A DNA stretch of 64,000 bases from Hydra vulgaris (lineage: Eukaryota; Cnidaria; Hydrozoa; Anthoathecata; Hydridae), in contig NC_088921.1 in NCBI RefSeq assembly GCF_038396675.1, positions 17,671,001 through 17,735,000 on the forward strand, in the 5' to 3' direction. The notes under the pieces are model-generated. The model made no database searches, was not told the origin of the DNA, and was given only the letters and a program-made list of their open reading frames with translations. The position numbers and the translations under genes are program-made. Positions 9,840-21,328 of this stretch are shown here, piece after piece (within the stretch, counting starts at the first letter, position 1; every line of letters starts with the position of its first letter).

Positions 9840-12340
9840 ATTTTTTTTTTTTTTTTTTTTTTTTTTGGTTTAAATTTTTTAATCGTTGTACAGTTTAAAA
9901 TAAAAAATAGTAAAAATAATAATATAAATTTACAATGATAAAAAAATAACAAATATAAACAAGGTATCTGAAAGAAGATCACAAGGATCTTGTCGTCAGA
10001 ACCTCAAATAAGCATTTAACAAAGATAAGATAAAAAAAAAAAAAGTTAATAAACTTTTACAAAACTACAAGGTAAATAATCTGATCTGAAGAAAGATCAA
10101 GATGATCTTGTCATCAGAATTGTATACAAGAGTAAACCAATGTGGAAGTTAAAAAGTAAAAAGTATATGAACAATAAATAAAATTAGTAGGAATAAAATT
10201 CTATAAACGTAAACATGTATATAAACAATAAAAAAGTAGACCAAAAAATATTTTTAACTTTTACTACTAATAATAACTCAAAATATTATCTAATGAAAGA
10301 ATGAGATTTTTCAGTTTTTTTTTAAAAAGGCAAAAAGTAATAGGTACTTCAAAATTAAAATTCGGCAAAACAAGTTTATTCCAAAGGTGCGGCGCTCGAT
10401 AGGTAATACAAAATTGGTTAAAGTTTGTTTGACAAAAAGGTTCATTTAAAAAGTTATTATTTCTCAAAGTATATTTACTGATTGGTTTAAGAGAAAAAAG
10501 ATCTTTGAAAACGGCTACGGATAAGTTATTTATCCACATATATACAAAACATAAAGTATTAAATACATTTAACTCGTATATATTCAAAATTCTCATTTCC
10601 ATAAAATAATGCTTCGAATGAGAGAAGCGATTTGCAAAATTGATTATACGGATTGCGCGTTTCTGACGGAGATAAAGACGTTGCAACTTACTTTTTTCAG
10701 TACTTCCCCAAGCAATATTGGCATAATTTAAATAACTATGTATAAATGAGTAATAAAGTTGTATTAAGACTTTCTTATTGAGATAGATTCGTAATTTATA
10801 TAGGATTCCCATGTTTTTAGAAATTTTTGTGCTTATATAATCAATATGGTGATTCCAAGTAATATTTTCATCAAGATAAACACCTAAAAATTTTGTAACA
10901 GAATCTCTTTTGATTTCCTTTTGATCGATAAAAATTTGAGGTAAATTTGTAGGGAGAAATCGTTTTTTTGTAATCGAATAAAATAAAACCCATTTTGTTT
11001 TATTAATATTTAAGGTTAACTTATTACACTTAAACCAATTAGATATATGTCTGAGTTCTTCGTTCATTGTTTTAAAAAGTTCATCGATATCATAGTTAGA
11101 AAGGAATAGGTTTGTATCATCTGCATACATAATGCTCATTAGTTTTGAAGCTTTATTTAAGTCATTTATATAAATTAAAAAAAGGAGAGGTCCAAGAATT
11201 GAACCTTGTGGAACTCCACAAGTATTAAGAAAAGTGGATTGATAATCATTGTTAAATAATACAAACTGTTTTCGATTAGATAGATAACTTTTAAACCATT
11301 TTAAAATTTTATTTTTTATTCCGTAGTATTTGAGTTTATGAATTAAAATATGGTGATCAACCGTATCAAAAGCTTTTGATAGGTCAATAAAAATTCCTAG
11401 TGTATATTGTAATTTTTCAAATGGTTTTGAGATTTCACGTACAAATTGGATAATAGCATGTTCAGTTGAGTTATCTTTCTTGAAACCAAATTGATTAATG
11501 TAAAGTATCTATAATCACGTTTCCATTAATTTGATCTTCTCCAATTGCCTTATTTTTTTAAACAGATTTGAAGGCTCTTTCGAACTCATCAAAACTTAAT
11601 TCGGAAGATAACTCATCTGAACAAATGCAATTATCCAGGGATTCTAAATAATCAGTAAACAAAGATTTGGTTTTAGGGATTTTTTCAGACAGTGTTGGTC
11701 CTATATGAGTGAAGTATTTGTTAAATTCTTGAGCTATAGTTTTTGGTTCATGTAAACTTTTGTTATCGACTCTAACCATTTGTGGCAGGAAACCGGAGCA
11801 TGATTTTTTTTTGCCAATAATTTCCTTTATTATTTGCCACGTGCGCTTTGTGTCGTTTTTAAATGTATTGAATAATTGGGAGTAATAATTTTTCTTCAAG
11901 TTTTTGCGAATTTTTTCAAATAGGTTTTTGTAGTTCTTATAAATTTTTTCGCTTGAAGCTGTTTTTGTTTTTAAAAAATTTATATATAATTTTTGTTTTA
12001 TTCTGGATGATTTTTTAAAACCTTTAGTAATCCAGGGTGTATTGATATTCTTTGTTGTTATTGCTTTTTCTATGATTGGGAAATTAACTTCATAAACAGA
12101 AAAAAAAGTTTTGAAAAAAGTTTCATAAATATTATTAGCGTTATCATCGAAATTTATATTTTTCCAATGCAGTAATGATAGTTGGTCTTTAAATAACTTA
12201 ATATTAGTCTTATTATGAATGCGTTTTCTTATTACTTTTTTGGTATTGATGTTTCTTTCTGAGTTTGTTTTATTAAGTTTCAGAAATAGAGGAAAATGAT
12301 CTGATATATCAGTTTTTATGATACCTAATTGTATATTAAA
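9840..12340 (-). mobile_element. CR1-like LINE, 5'-truncated
   Basis: A minus-strand non-LTR retrotransposon. Its 3' end is marked by a T-run at 9840-9866 (a poly-A tail on the minus strand). The 3' UTR carries two related hairpins (AAGATCACAAGGATCTT at ~9975 and AAGATCAAGATGATCTT at ~10085). The 5' end stops at ~12340 within the end of the endonuclease domain. It abuts the broken PLE at 9804-9839, so it probably inserted there. Confidence 0.85.
10267..12338 (-). pseudogene. CR1-like LINE ORF2: end of endonuclease, linker and reverse transcriptase
   Basis: From the 5' side: IIKTDISDHFPLF (the SDH motif closing the APE-type endonuclease, ~12330), a long linker with TKNINTPWITKGFK, and the RT start KNKAIGEDQIN at ~11545. 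A deletion then removes the first RT blocks, and the frame changes near 11515-11560. The rest is readable: GIFIDLSKAFDTVDHHI (~11380), CGVPQGSILGPLLFLIYIND (~11190), YADDTNLFLS (catalytic YADD, ~11120), FLGVYLDENITWNHHI, and the thumb/C-terminal part to the stop at 10267. The element could not move by itself. Confidence 0.85.
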
Positions 12341-12751
12341 TTAGGTATGTGTGTAAAAATTTCAAACCATTTATTTATCTAAGTTTTATATATGGTTCGA
12401 AAGAACTTTGAATTTGTAATAAAATGGTGAAAACTTTATGTAAAAAGAATAATTACAAAAAAAGTTATGCTCATTTAAGTAACATTATTTTTTATGAAGC
12501 ATTGCTTAAGAAAAATGCAACTTACGTAAAAACTCGCGTTCGGCTAACGGCAGCTTTGTAATAAAATTATTGTTAATTTGCGCATGATTTTGCATAGTGA
12601 AATGTGCAAAACGATTTAAAAACGTTATTAAAAAAGTTTCGAACTAAAATAACAAAATATTTTTAGTGATTAAAACGTAATAGTTAAATCTATTACAAAA
12701 ATTTAAAAAACATGCAAAAAAAAAATCGCATAATTTTGCGATATTTACCAT
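12341..12751. other. AT-rich spacer, no gene
   Basis: Nothing recognisable between the LINE 5' edge and the (TA)n tract. Confidence 0.4.
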
Positions 12752-12753
12752 AA

Positions 12754-12846
<93 letters not shown>
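12752..12846. repeat. (TA)n microsatellite
   Basis: TA tract with one TACATA interruption. Confidence 0.95.
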
Positions 12847-12849
<3 letters not shown>

Positions 12850-12931
12850 CTATAGTTTGTTGGCTTTAGGAAGAGCGGAAGGAAAAAAGTGATTCTTACG
12901 CCAACACATACGTCACTTTTAATTACTTTTG

Positions 12932-12965
12932 ACTTTCGTCCAACATTTCCGTGTTGGACGAAAGT
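12932..12965. repeat. Hairpin, 14-bp perfect stem
   Basis: ACTTTCGTCCAACA is followed by the loop TTTCCG and the exact complement. It is not followed by a clear T-run that would suggest a terminator, and this is a eukaryotic context. Confidence 0.8.
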
Positions 12966-13034
12966 AAAAACCATTAATTTAATTACAAATTAATCGTTTT
13001 TTAAAAAAACCACAAAAACGCAAATTTAATTGAC

Positions 13035-13058
13035 CAGAATGTTTTTAAAAACATTCTG
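13035..13058. repeat. 24-nt perfect palindrome
   Basis: CAGAATGTTTTTAAAAACAT continuing to TCTG; self-complementary without a spacer. Confidence 0.75.
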
Positions 13059-13098
13059 AATGTTTTTATAACATTTTGAATGTTTTTAACAATATAAA

Positions 13099-13182
13099 CA
13101 ATGTTTTTATTTTTATTTTTTTTAATAAAATGTTTTTATTTTTATTTTTTTTAATAAAATGTTTTTATTTTTATTTTTTTTA
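13099..13182. repeat. ~29-bp tandem repeat, three copies
   Basis: Units of the form AATGTTTTTATTTTTATTTT plus a T-run and TAATAA, nearly identical. Confidence 0.85.
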
Positions 13183-13197
13183 CTGTAAATCATGCGC

Positions 13198-13386
13198 GGA
13201 GTGTTGCTACATCGACTATCTTATAGCCTGACTCGCAAGGGAGTGCTGCTACATCGACTGACAAATAGCCTGACTCGCAAGGGAGTGCTGCTACATCGAC
13301 TGACAAATAGCCTGACTCGCAAGGGAGTGCTGCTACATCGACTGACAAATAGCCTGACCCGCAAGGGAGTGCTGCTACATCGACTG
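13198..13386 (+). repeat. 42-bp minisatellite, about 4.5 units
   Basis: The unit starts GGAGTGCTGCTACATCGACT and ends GCCTGACTCGCAAG. Units begin at 13198, 13240, 13282, 13324 and 13366 (partial). It is far GC-richer than its surroundings. Because 42 is divisible by three, one plus-strand frame stays open through the array, giving a 14-residue repeat (GVLLHRLTNSLTRK) in a 76-aa ORF at 13192-13422. I see no evidence that it is translated. Variation is concentrated in the first unit and one T-to-C in the fourth. Confidence 0.9.
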
Positions 13387-13505
13387 AGGGTTTGGTTGGG
13401 GCAGGCAGTCTATCATTATTAAAAAAAAAAAATTCCGGTCTTGCATTTTAATTTTTACTTTTTGTCAACAAAATATCGAAAAAACTTTCGGACAACATCT
13501 AAGGG

Positions 13506-13507
<2 letters not shown>

Positions 13508-13600
<93 letters not shown>
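13508..13600. repeat. (TA)n microsatellite
   Basis: TA tract, followed by the TAGTTCAACTA repeats. Confidence 0.95.
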
Positions 13601-13603
<3 letters not shown>

Positions 13604-13720
13604 CAACTATATAGTTCAACTAACATAGTTCAACTAAACACCTACTTTCACCATATAGTTCAACTAAACACCTACACAAAAATATCCATCTAAACAATGG
13701 AGGGGGGGGGGCATATCCAC
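13601..13720. repeat. TAGTTCAACTA short repeats and poly-G
   Basis: Four copies of TAGTTCAACTA or its extension with AACACCTAC within 80 nt, then a G-run around 13700-13710. Confidence 0.75.
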
Positions 13721-13740
13721 CACGGCTCTCCTTCAATTTC

Positions 13741-15077
13741 CCTTCCGTAGTCCATATATCTATCTAACTTTATAAAAATTCCAACAAACGGCAAAAATTA
13801 CTTTTTTGCTTAGTAATGTTTTTAACAGAAGTGCAGCTTTGAAGAAAGCTTAGTTTTTGAAGCAAACAAAACTGTGACATCCATAGCTAGAAAGAGGCGA
13901 TTCTTTAGTACGCAAACGAAACCACATCCAATGATATCTAAAATAAAGTAAACCCCTAAATTAATATCGCTATACCTATTTAATAAGGATGCCTTATGTC
14001 GCGGATAACAAATAAATATATAACTGTTATTATTGCATTAATAAACATAATCAATCTCTAAAAAAATATGAACCGGTTTAATCTTGATATGAAAAAGATC
14101 AACATCCATCGAAGCAATCGTGTGGTTTTCATCACGTTGTGTAACCTTGCAATGATAGATAAGATAAAATATATCAGATATATAAAATTTAAAAAAAAAT
14201 TAAGGCTAACAATTAACTAATGTATAATAAATTAACATGTAACTGTTATTACAGAATTAATAAATATAATCTTGAGGTCTTTAAGATGAACATCTACAGT
14301 AGCAAGCTGCCATCATAGTTAAGACCTTGCAATAAAAGATAAATGAAATTATATTAGATATTTAGCACAATAACTGAAAAACCCATTACAAATTAGTGAA
14401 GATGAGAATGATTTCCTAACTTAAAAAAAAATTCAAAATCACTTAACTCCTGATACACAACACATTTCCCATTACCAAACAGAAAAATCGATTGAAGTAG
14501 ACCCTTCAATACTTTTTAACCTAAAATATAATAGATTTGATTATAAGTTATAATGAAAAGAAAGTTATATTGTGTTAGTGTAACTATCTGGTAATGGCAG
14601 ATGCCATTTGCCTAGAGTGTACTGATTTATTGTAACTAAACACTAACATCTCTCAATCCATGCAAGCAAAAGTCTGTCTTTCTGGGTAGAAACAATGTAT
14701 AGCCATCATTATGATTAACATTAATTGTCATGAGCCAGACAATTTGCTTATGTCAAATAGTAAATGAGCTTTGGTTTCCCATAGCTCGTTGCAACCAGGT
14801 CAACCATGGTTGTTGGATATCGGTAACTAACCGACTACCTAAAATTACATTTCTATATACATATATGTATATACATCTATGTATACATAAAAACAAATTA
14901 AAATCTTTTCATTATCTTAAAAAAAGGGGAGGGTAGAGAATATGATATACATTAGGCACTGTAAATTTATTATAAAAATAAAGATTAACCTACTATCTGT
15001 AAATAATATCTGTTAATGCAAGTTTATAAGACAAACTATTATTTAAAATAACATATACCTTATTACACATTTCTATT
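13741..15077. other. Spacer with a diverged ~215-bp tandem duplication; no gene seen
   Basis: 14009-14175 and 14222-14365 share a diverged order of phrases (AACTGTTATTA, TTAATAAACATAATC, CCTTGCAATgAtAGATAA). Otherwise no recognisable element. The lower part may hold the 3' UTR of the minus-strand gene ending at 15078. Confidence 0.45.
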
Positions 15078-17869
15078 ATGTTATCACCATATCACCACTT
15101 ATTATGTATGCAGAAAGTTGATATTTGCTCACTTCATACTCAACACCATCATCATCTTCATTCTCTTTTGGTTTCCAATAAGAAACTATATATACATCAC
15201 TTTTCTTCTTTTTAATGCCAACAATTCTGCCTTAATATACATCCTGGATGTTAGTGGCATTATCGAACCACATGTGGCAAATACTTCTTCCAATAGAAAC
15301 TCCAATAAGAATTTCTTCAATATCTGAGGCCTCATTATTTTCTAGGTCAGGAAACATTTCTTTTACCTGATCAGGCATGCAATTTTTTAATAATTTTTCT
15401 ACATTTCTACGTTCTTTGTTTTCTTTTCTCTGAATTTTATCTGCCATTCGTTTTATCAATTCTAACTTCAGGTCATTATGACATTGCATATTTGTAAACC
15501 GCTTTTTTCTGGCATTAGAACCGCTTTTTTCTGGCATTAGTCCATAATATCAACTTGTTTTGAATATCATTTGGCTTTTTGCATAGCAGAGCAGTTGTTT
15601 TATTTTTGCAAGCACGAAGTTTTGAAGAAAGAAAACAAAGACCTTTTTGCTTTGCAGCGCTAAACATACCCATAAGTCCTTCTGAATCAATGTTGTGAAG
15701 CCTAGCTGACTTAGTCTGGTCTTTAAGGTGATCATTAGAACTCATTTCAAATTGCCGCTTGTACTGCCTGTCAATGACGCTAATAACTGCATTAAGACAG
15801 TCAGCTAATACTTTACTCATTTCATCAGTTACTGGGCAAAAGCTGATTATTGAATCAAAAACTACATCTTCAATATCATTACCAAAGAAATCAGTTTTTC
15901 GTTTAAGTAGAGATAAAGGATTCTTGCTGCTCTCAATAAGAGTGTTCCTAACATCTTTTACTACCTGAATGCCAGATATGTAGTCAAGTCCCGTACCTGG
16001 TGCAATATAAAATTTTGTCATCCAAGGACCAGAAAGTAGCTTTCCAATTAAAGCTAAAACACACAACTCATGGATACCTAAGATGAAAAAGTTAATTAGT
16101 AACAAAGAATAATCTTTGTTTATAATAGTCTTTACTCCCCGTTAATCTTGCAAGTGTCATTACTATTTGTAATTTGTATTTGTAACTATATTTGTAACTA
16201 ATTCTGCAGCCTATAATATTGTGTAGCACTTTATCAAATGAACTGAACAGGTATAAAAAAGAAAAAAGATACCTGTTTTAGATGTAAAGTCTTGAAATAA
16301 ACTATTTCGCAGACCTCCGCATAACGCCAAGCCAGAACACAGAAATATCTTCAATATGGCATAATGACAGATCAAAATACCACATGTGTGAAAAAGCATA
16401 TATAGTCTGTTGCCTCTATAGCGGGGTAGCAATCCTCTGGGCAACTCATGTTGGTCCAAAAAGGTTACAAAACCTTTTGGATCACCTATGAATATCATAA
16501 AAAAGCTCATTTTGATGATTGCAAGAAGAATGTGAAATAAAAACATGCACTAATTATAATATTTCATTTTAACTCAAAATTTTATTCAGAAAACTAAATA
16601 TATTAAAGTAAAAGAATGGTTTAGATTAGTTAGAGTACCTTTTGCATCCTTATAGCAAAGTTTGTTCAGTTGTACAACAATGTCTGATAGGCATAAGCTG
16701 TACCTCCAGGAAGTTGATCAATAGCTACAACTATACATACTGATTCTGTTGTCAAGTGCACAGCATTTACATGAACACCCTCATGGGTTGTTGCATCAAA
16801 ACTAAGTGTCAGATCTTTTATTGTAAATGCTATCTCAGCAGCCTGTATGTCTGAAAGCACACCAAGCTCACGCATCATAAGTTCTACAGTTGTACAATGT
16901 GGAATTTGACTAAATCGGTAGCCATATATAAGTCTCGTAATATCTGTTGTGTAGCATTTTTCATTTTTGGTGTTTTGTGTTACTTGCTGAATTTCCTCCA
17001 ACTCTTCCTGTAAATTCAGAATGTCATTTTGCGGTACAAGAATTGCAGAATTTTTTTCAGCAAGTTGTTGGCTTAACATTGCCTTTTGATAAGAAAACTT
17101 TCTTTGCGTGGATGTCAACTGTTGTTTCAAACAAAAAATTTGATTTTGAAGTTTTTTCAACTGTAAATTTGAAAACATTTCTTTTAATTTTTTTCTAAGT
17201 TGAGAAATTATATTTTCCTTACGAGTAATAACTTGATTTAGATATTTAAATCTGTATGTAAATCTTTGCCGTATCTCTTAAACCTTCAATACCCTCTTTA
17301 TGCTTTCTCTTCGTAATTGCCATTTTGTTTGCCAAAATGGTTAATCTCTTTCTCTTAACCTTTTTTCTGGGACTCAACTGGTCAGTTCTCAAACTGAATA
17401 GTGGCTCATGAGAAGAGGTTTTTAAAGTAGGGAGAGATAAAGGAGATAAGCGATCACTATTTGATACAGATGAAACACTGATTTGTTGAGAAGAAAATGA
17501 AGAACATGTAGCAAAGTCAATTGAGGTTGCAATTGATTGCAATGTTAGTGCCACAGCAGATGTTGTTATTTTGTATGCAAAGAGCATGTTGCAAATGTCA
17601 ACAAATGGTTTCGAATTTTGTGAAAAATGGTTTACAAAGACTTTTGATGTTCTAACTAGTTGCTGAATCTGACTTATACAAATTTTGATGTTAAAATACT
17701 TACCGATTAGTTCTACAGTTACTTTATATGAATCATTGTTAGTTGCAAATATATGCAGTACATGTCCATTTCTACAGCTAATATTAAAATAAGCTGGTAT
17801 TGGAAAATTACAAGCTAAATAAGTTTTAGCTTTACCATAAAATAGATTTGTTTTCTTGTGAGGTCCCAT
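15078..17869 (-). pseudogene. Uncharacterised intron-containing gene with coiled coil and RNase-H-like motif, damaged
   Basis: Five coding blocks read in order on the minus strand. Block 1 starts MGPHKKTNLFYGKAK at 17869 and ends near 17275 after a Ser-rich and a Lys/Arg-rich part. Block 2 (to 16639) is a coiled coil followed by LTLSFDATTHEGVHVNAVHL and IDQLPGGTAYA. Block 3 is 16273-16485 and block 4 starts at 16077 (GIHELCVLALIGK). AG acceptors precede blocks 3 and 4, GT donors follow blocks 2 and 3, and blocks 2-3 (KDAK|GDPKG) and 3-4 (KT|GIHEL) join in phase. Lesions: frame change at ~17275, one-base shift at ~16690, a 22-bp direct duplication at 15499-15542 that breaks the frame at NARKKRF, and in-frame TAA at 15232-15234, after which the frame continues to ~15078 (SDVYIVSYWKPKE). 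The SFDATT block suggests an RNase-H/DDE-like fold, so an intron-bearing transposon or a domesticated one is possible. I do not recognise the family. Confidence 0.6.
15499..15542. repeat. 22-bp tandem duplication inside the 15-18 kb gene
   Basis: AACCGCTTTTTTCTGGCATT plus AG occurs twice in a row. Since 22 is not divisible by three, it shifts the coding frame. Removing one copy joins ILWTNARKKRF to TNMQCHNDLK. Confidence 0.85.
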
Positions 17870-18014
17870 GATGCACTAAATTAAATTCAACAATCATAAT
17901 ACTACTACTTAATTGGGTCGGCTATTAATCATAATTAAATAATTTAAAAAATCACCATTAATCTATAAAAAATTTTTTTAAATATATGTATAATTTTTAT
18001 ATATCATATATAGC

Positions 18015-18374
<360 letters not shown>

Positions 18375-18574
18375 TTATACTTGTTAGTTTTTGTGTAAAT
18401 CATTTAATAATTATAAAAAAAGACAACACAAATAATCTTAGTAGTAAAAGGCTATTAAAAAAAAGTTTGTGTAACAGTTCTAATAAAATATATCATTATA
18501 ATGAATAAAAAATCAAAAATACTGAATTCTCCACTGTCAAAAACCGCCCCTCCCCTAACACTATGTAACGGAAG

Positions 18575-19060
18575 TGGAAATACATACCTCCACTGCGCAG
18601 AACAATAGGGTATGAGGTCATGAATATTTTTTTATAAAATTTGGCAGGCACATAGAAAATAGATCTATACAGTTGCCTGAAAAATTTTAAATATGTACCA
18701 ATATGCCTTCAATATTAATGCACCTCCGGAACAGAAACGAAATTTTAAAACCGAATGAAAATCACTGGTAACTGTAAAAAAAACAACAGAATTTATAACA
18801 AAAAGTAACAGTAACAATAGCAGAAACAGTTTTATAAAGTGTAACAGTAACAGTAACACTAAAAGAGGTGGAAATGGTACCTCCACTGGGTCGAAAAATA
18901 CGGTATTTGGTCATGAATATTTTTTAATGAAATTTGGCAGGCACATAGGAAATAGATCTATACAGTTGACTGGAAAATTTTAAATATGTACCAACATGCC
19001 TTCAATATCAATGCAGTGCCAGAACAGGAACGAAATTTTAAATAGCAATAAAAAAACTGA
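18575..19060. repeat. Diverged ~295-bp tandem duplication
   Basis: Both copies contain ACCTCCACTG, GGTCATGAATATTTTT, AAATTTGGCAGGCACATAG, AATAGATCTATACAGTTG and ATGCCTTCAATAT in the same order. A related ATGAAATTTGGCAGGTAGCA block recurs at 31070, so this is a dispersed family. No ORF. Confidence 0.75.
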
Positions 19061-19266
19061 AAAATTTATTACACGTAAAAAAAAACCATAATTTATTCAA
19101 GATAAAACATTCTACTTTTTTAATAAAGTCTAAGCTGATATAAAATTCTAAAAAAAAAGACAAATAAATACATCTTTACCACACCGACTTCGAGCACGCT
19201 GTGAAAAAAAAGGTCACAGTTTTTGTCTTTGAAATCGGTGCCGTAAAAAGCCAGATACGCACGTAC
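19061..19266. repeat. 3' end of a dispersed repeat ending in TACGCACGTACC
   Basis: The order of phrases (ATCTTTACCACACCG, TTTGTCTTTGAAATCGGTGC, GATACGCACGTACC) parallels 31290-31400 (CATCTTCTCATCATACCG, TTTGGACAAAG, GATTTACGCGTACC). It abuts the truncated 3' end of the LINE at 19267. Confidence 0.45.
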
Positions 19267-20070
19267 CTATATTATATTTTTATTGAGAATACCAGTAGTT
19301 ATAATATTATCTATAAGAGTCGCTGTATTTATTGTAACTCTTGTGGGTCGATTTGTTAAAGTAACTGACCCTGTTTCAAAAAATGCGTCATAAAAATTCT
19401 TAATTTTATGGTCGTTATTATAGAGAAAACAGTTCATATTTAAGTCTCCGACTATATAGTTTTCTTTTTTATCATTATTTCCTTTTTTTATGATTTGTTG
19501 TAAGAACATGCTCAGGTTTTCGCTCGCGCCGTCAGGTGGCCGATAACAACAGCTTAGTAAAATGTTTTTAGTTTGATTATTTGTAATTTCAATAGTTACA
19601 ACTTCTTTATCGCTGTCAGAAACGCTCAAATCATTCCTAAAACAATACTCAAAATTTTCGAGAACATAAATTAATACTCCACCGCCGCGCTTATTCGTTT
19701 TTCTCTCCATAGAAATTATATTAAAGTGAGGAATATCAAAATTACTATTTATTTCATCTACTGTGATCCAAGTTTCAGTTAAACAAATAATATTAAAAAT
19801 GTGTTTAGCTTCTTCAAATAGATCTAAAAGTTTTTCATAATTGCATTTCAAACTTCTTATATTGAGGTGGAGAATTACAATTTGCTTATTACTTTTTTCG
19901 CGAGCATTCTTAAAAAGAAACCCTTCTAGTTGGTTCGGAAAGTGATAAGAACAATCGGATAAAATACTGCGATAAAAATTATTTTCAGGGTCTAGGTTTT
20001 CTTCTGAAGAAAAGAGATTTGTTTCATATAAATTAAAAAAAAGGGATTCATAGTTATTAGTCATAGCCAT
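19267..20070 (-). pseudogene. CR1-like LINE ORF2 start: APE-type endonuclease, truncated
   Basis: Open frame from MAMTNNYESLF (20070) with endonuclease motifs in order: ILHLNIRSL, CLTETWI (catalytic Glu), NKRGGGVLIYV, SCCYRPP, VGDLNMN (catalytic Asp/Asn) and TRVTINTATLIDNI. The frame ends at 19267 just before the expected SDH motif and reverse transcriptase, so the element is 3'-truncated, which is unusual for a LINE and implies later deletion or insertion. It follows the ORF1 at 20129-20887 at normal spacing; the 58-bp gap holds a poly-T run. No internal stop in the visible part. Confidence 0.85.
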
Positions 20071-20128
20071 GATAATAAATGAAAAGAAAAAAAAAAAAAA
20101 AAAAAGGATTTCTTTTTAGAAGTGCTAG

Positions 20129-20887
20129 TTATTTTTTAAGATTGTTTTCAAAATTTTTATTAAGATAAACAATTTTGTCATATCTTACCGATACATTTTC
20201 ACCATTTAAGCGCCTTTGTTTAACTTCCGCAAATAACTTTTTCCGAATGACAACGGTCTCACGAGAAAAGTCTTCGTTAATGAAGCAATTTGTGCCTTTA
20301 AGTCGATGAGATTCTTTCAAGATTCTTATTTTGTCTTTATATTTCTGCAGGCTAAGAACTATTGTCCTCGGTCGTCCATCTTTCTTCAATCCAGTGCGGT
20401 GGGCACGCTCAATTTCGATATTTTTCAGTCCAAGATTTTGCCAGAAGAATGCGTGAACTTTTTCTTCAGAGTCCCCCCATGATTCTTGTCCATTTTCATC
20501 AATTCCATCGATTCGTAGGTTATTTCTTCTTGATCTATCTTCCAGGTTTCGTTGCTTTTCCTTCATATATTTTTCAATATTAGTATGTTCGAATTTTTTA
20601 TCAAGTTGTTTATTGTTGTTACGTATTTTTTTGTCAACTAGTTCTTCGTTGTAGTTTAGACTAACCTTAATATCTTCCAATTCCTTTGAGAGTTCTTTAA
20701 TTTTGTTTACATTCACGTTGATATTTATCTCAGCTTTGTCTACTCTGTCGTTAATGATTTTTATATTAGCGCCTATAATATCGATAACAGTTTTCTCTTG
20801 TTTACGAAACATTTCTTCAGTTTCTTTTTTGAATTCTTTAAACATTTCTTTTAACATTGTTTTTATTTCTTTAAGTGTTACTGCCAT
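20129..20887 (-). CDS. CR1-like LINE ORF1 protein (coiled coil plus RRM/CTD)
   Basis: The start chosen is the Met of MAVTLKEIKTMLKEMFK at 20887; the frame is open upstream to 20965, but that part is Phe/Leu-rich 5' UTR. Residues ~1-120 form a Lys/Glu/Ile-rich coiled coil. Then comes the L1-ORF1-type core: LEDRSRRNNLRIDGIDENGQ, NIEIERAHRTG, RTIVLSLQKYKDK and FINEDFSRET. Such proteins bind the element RNA and form ribonucleoprotein particles. About 252 residues, intact. Its ORF2 (19267-20070) is cut short, so the element is not autonomous. Upstream 20965-21056 has two copies of CTGnTGTAAATAATAAAAA (minus strand) and an A-run. Confidence 0.85.
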   Translation of the reverse strand: MAVTLKEIKTMLKEMFKEFKKETEEMFRKQEKTVIDIIGANIKIINDRVDKAEININVNVNKIKELSKELEDIKVSLNYNEELVDKKIRNNNKQLDKKFEHTNIEKYMKEKQRNLEDRSRRNNLRIDGIDENGQESWGDSEEKVHAFFWQNLGLKNIEIERAHRTGLKKDGRPRTIVLSLQKYKDKIRILKESHRLKGTNCFINEDFSRETVVIRKKLFAEVKQRRLNGENVSVRYDKIVYLNKNFENNLKK

Positions 20888-21061
20888 AGTATATATGTGT
20901 GATAAAAATAGAAATAAGTTTTTCTTAAGATTAAACTTGAATATTTTTCCAAATGTAAAGTACAAATGTAAATGTTTTTTTTTTTTTTTTTTTTTATTAT
21001 TTACATCAGGTTTTTTATTTTTATTTTTATTATTTACACCAGGTCTCAGTAAGTCAGATTA

Positions 21062-21265
21062 GTTTAAAATCGTGATTTAATTCATGAATTAGAAGTTTAA
21101 AATCATCAAAATTTTTGTTTAGGTTTCGAATATTAATGTTTAAAATTGAAAATGTGTTTTGATTTTGTTGAAGATAGAAATTAGATTCAGAAATTGAATA
21201 GTATTTGCTTTCTAACGATTTTAGGTTAAAATAATTAGTGACATCATTATCACAAGTGTGACATT
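21062..21265 (-). pseudogene. Second CR1-like LINE: N-terminal piece of endonuclease
   Basis: The minus strand reads CDNDVTNYFNLKSLESKYYS, then QNTFSILNINIRNLNKNFDD, the LNIRxL start of an APE-type endonuclease, and stops at ~21062 where the first LINE's 5' end begins. The first LINE probably joined or inserted here. Confidence 0.75.
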
Positions 21266-21328
21266 TTTATCACAAAGTTTAATTTATAAATTATCATCCA
21301 TTTTAAAATATAAAATTAAGATTAAAAA

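Noticed and set aside
12693-12974. 93-aa minus-strand ORF
   Set aside because: Half of it is (TA)n-derived Tyr-Ile and the rest is a hairpin.
13192-13422. Protein with 14-aa repeats
   Set aside because: The ORF is a consequence of a 42-bp minisatellite; no promoter, splice or family evidence. Kept as a repeat.
20703-21062. 119-aa plus-strand ORF
   Set aside because: Antisense shadow of LINE ORF1 and a T-run; hydrophobic composition comes from complementing Lys/Glu codons.
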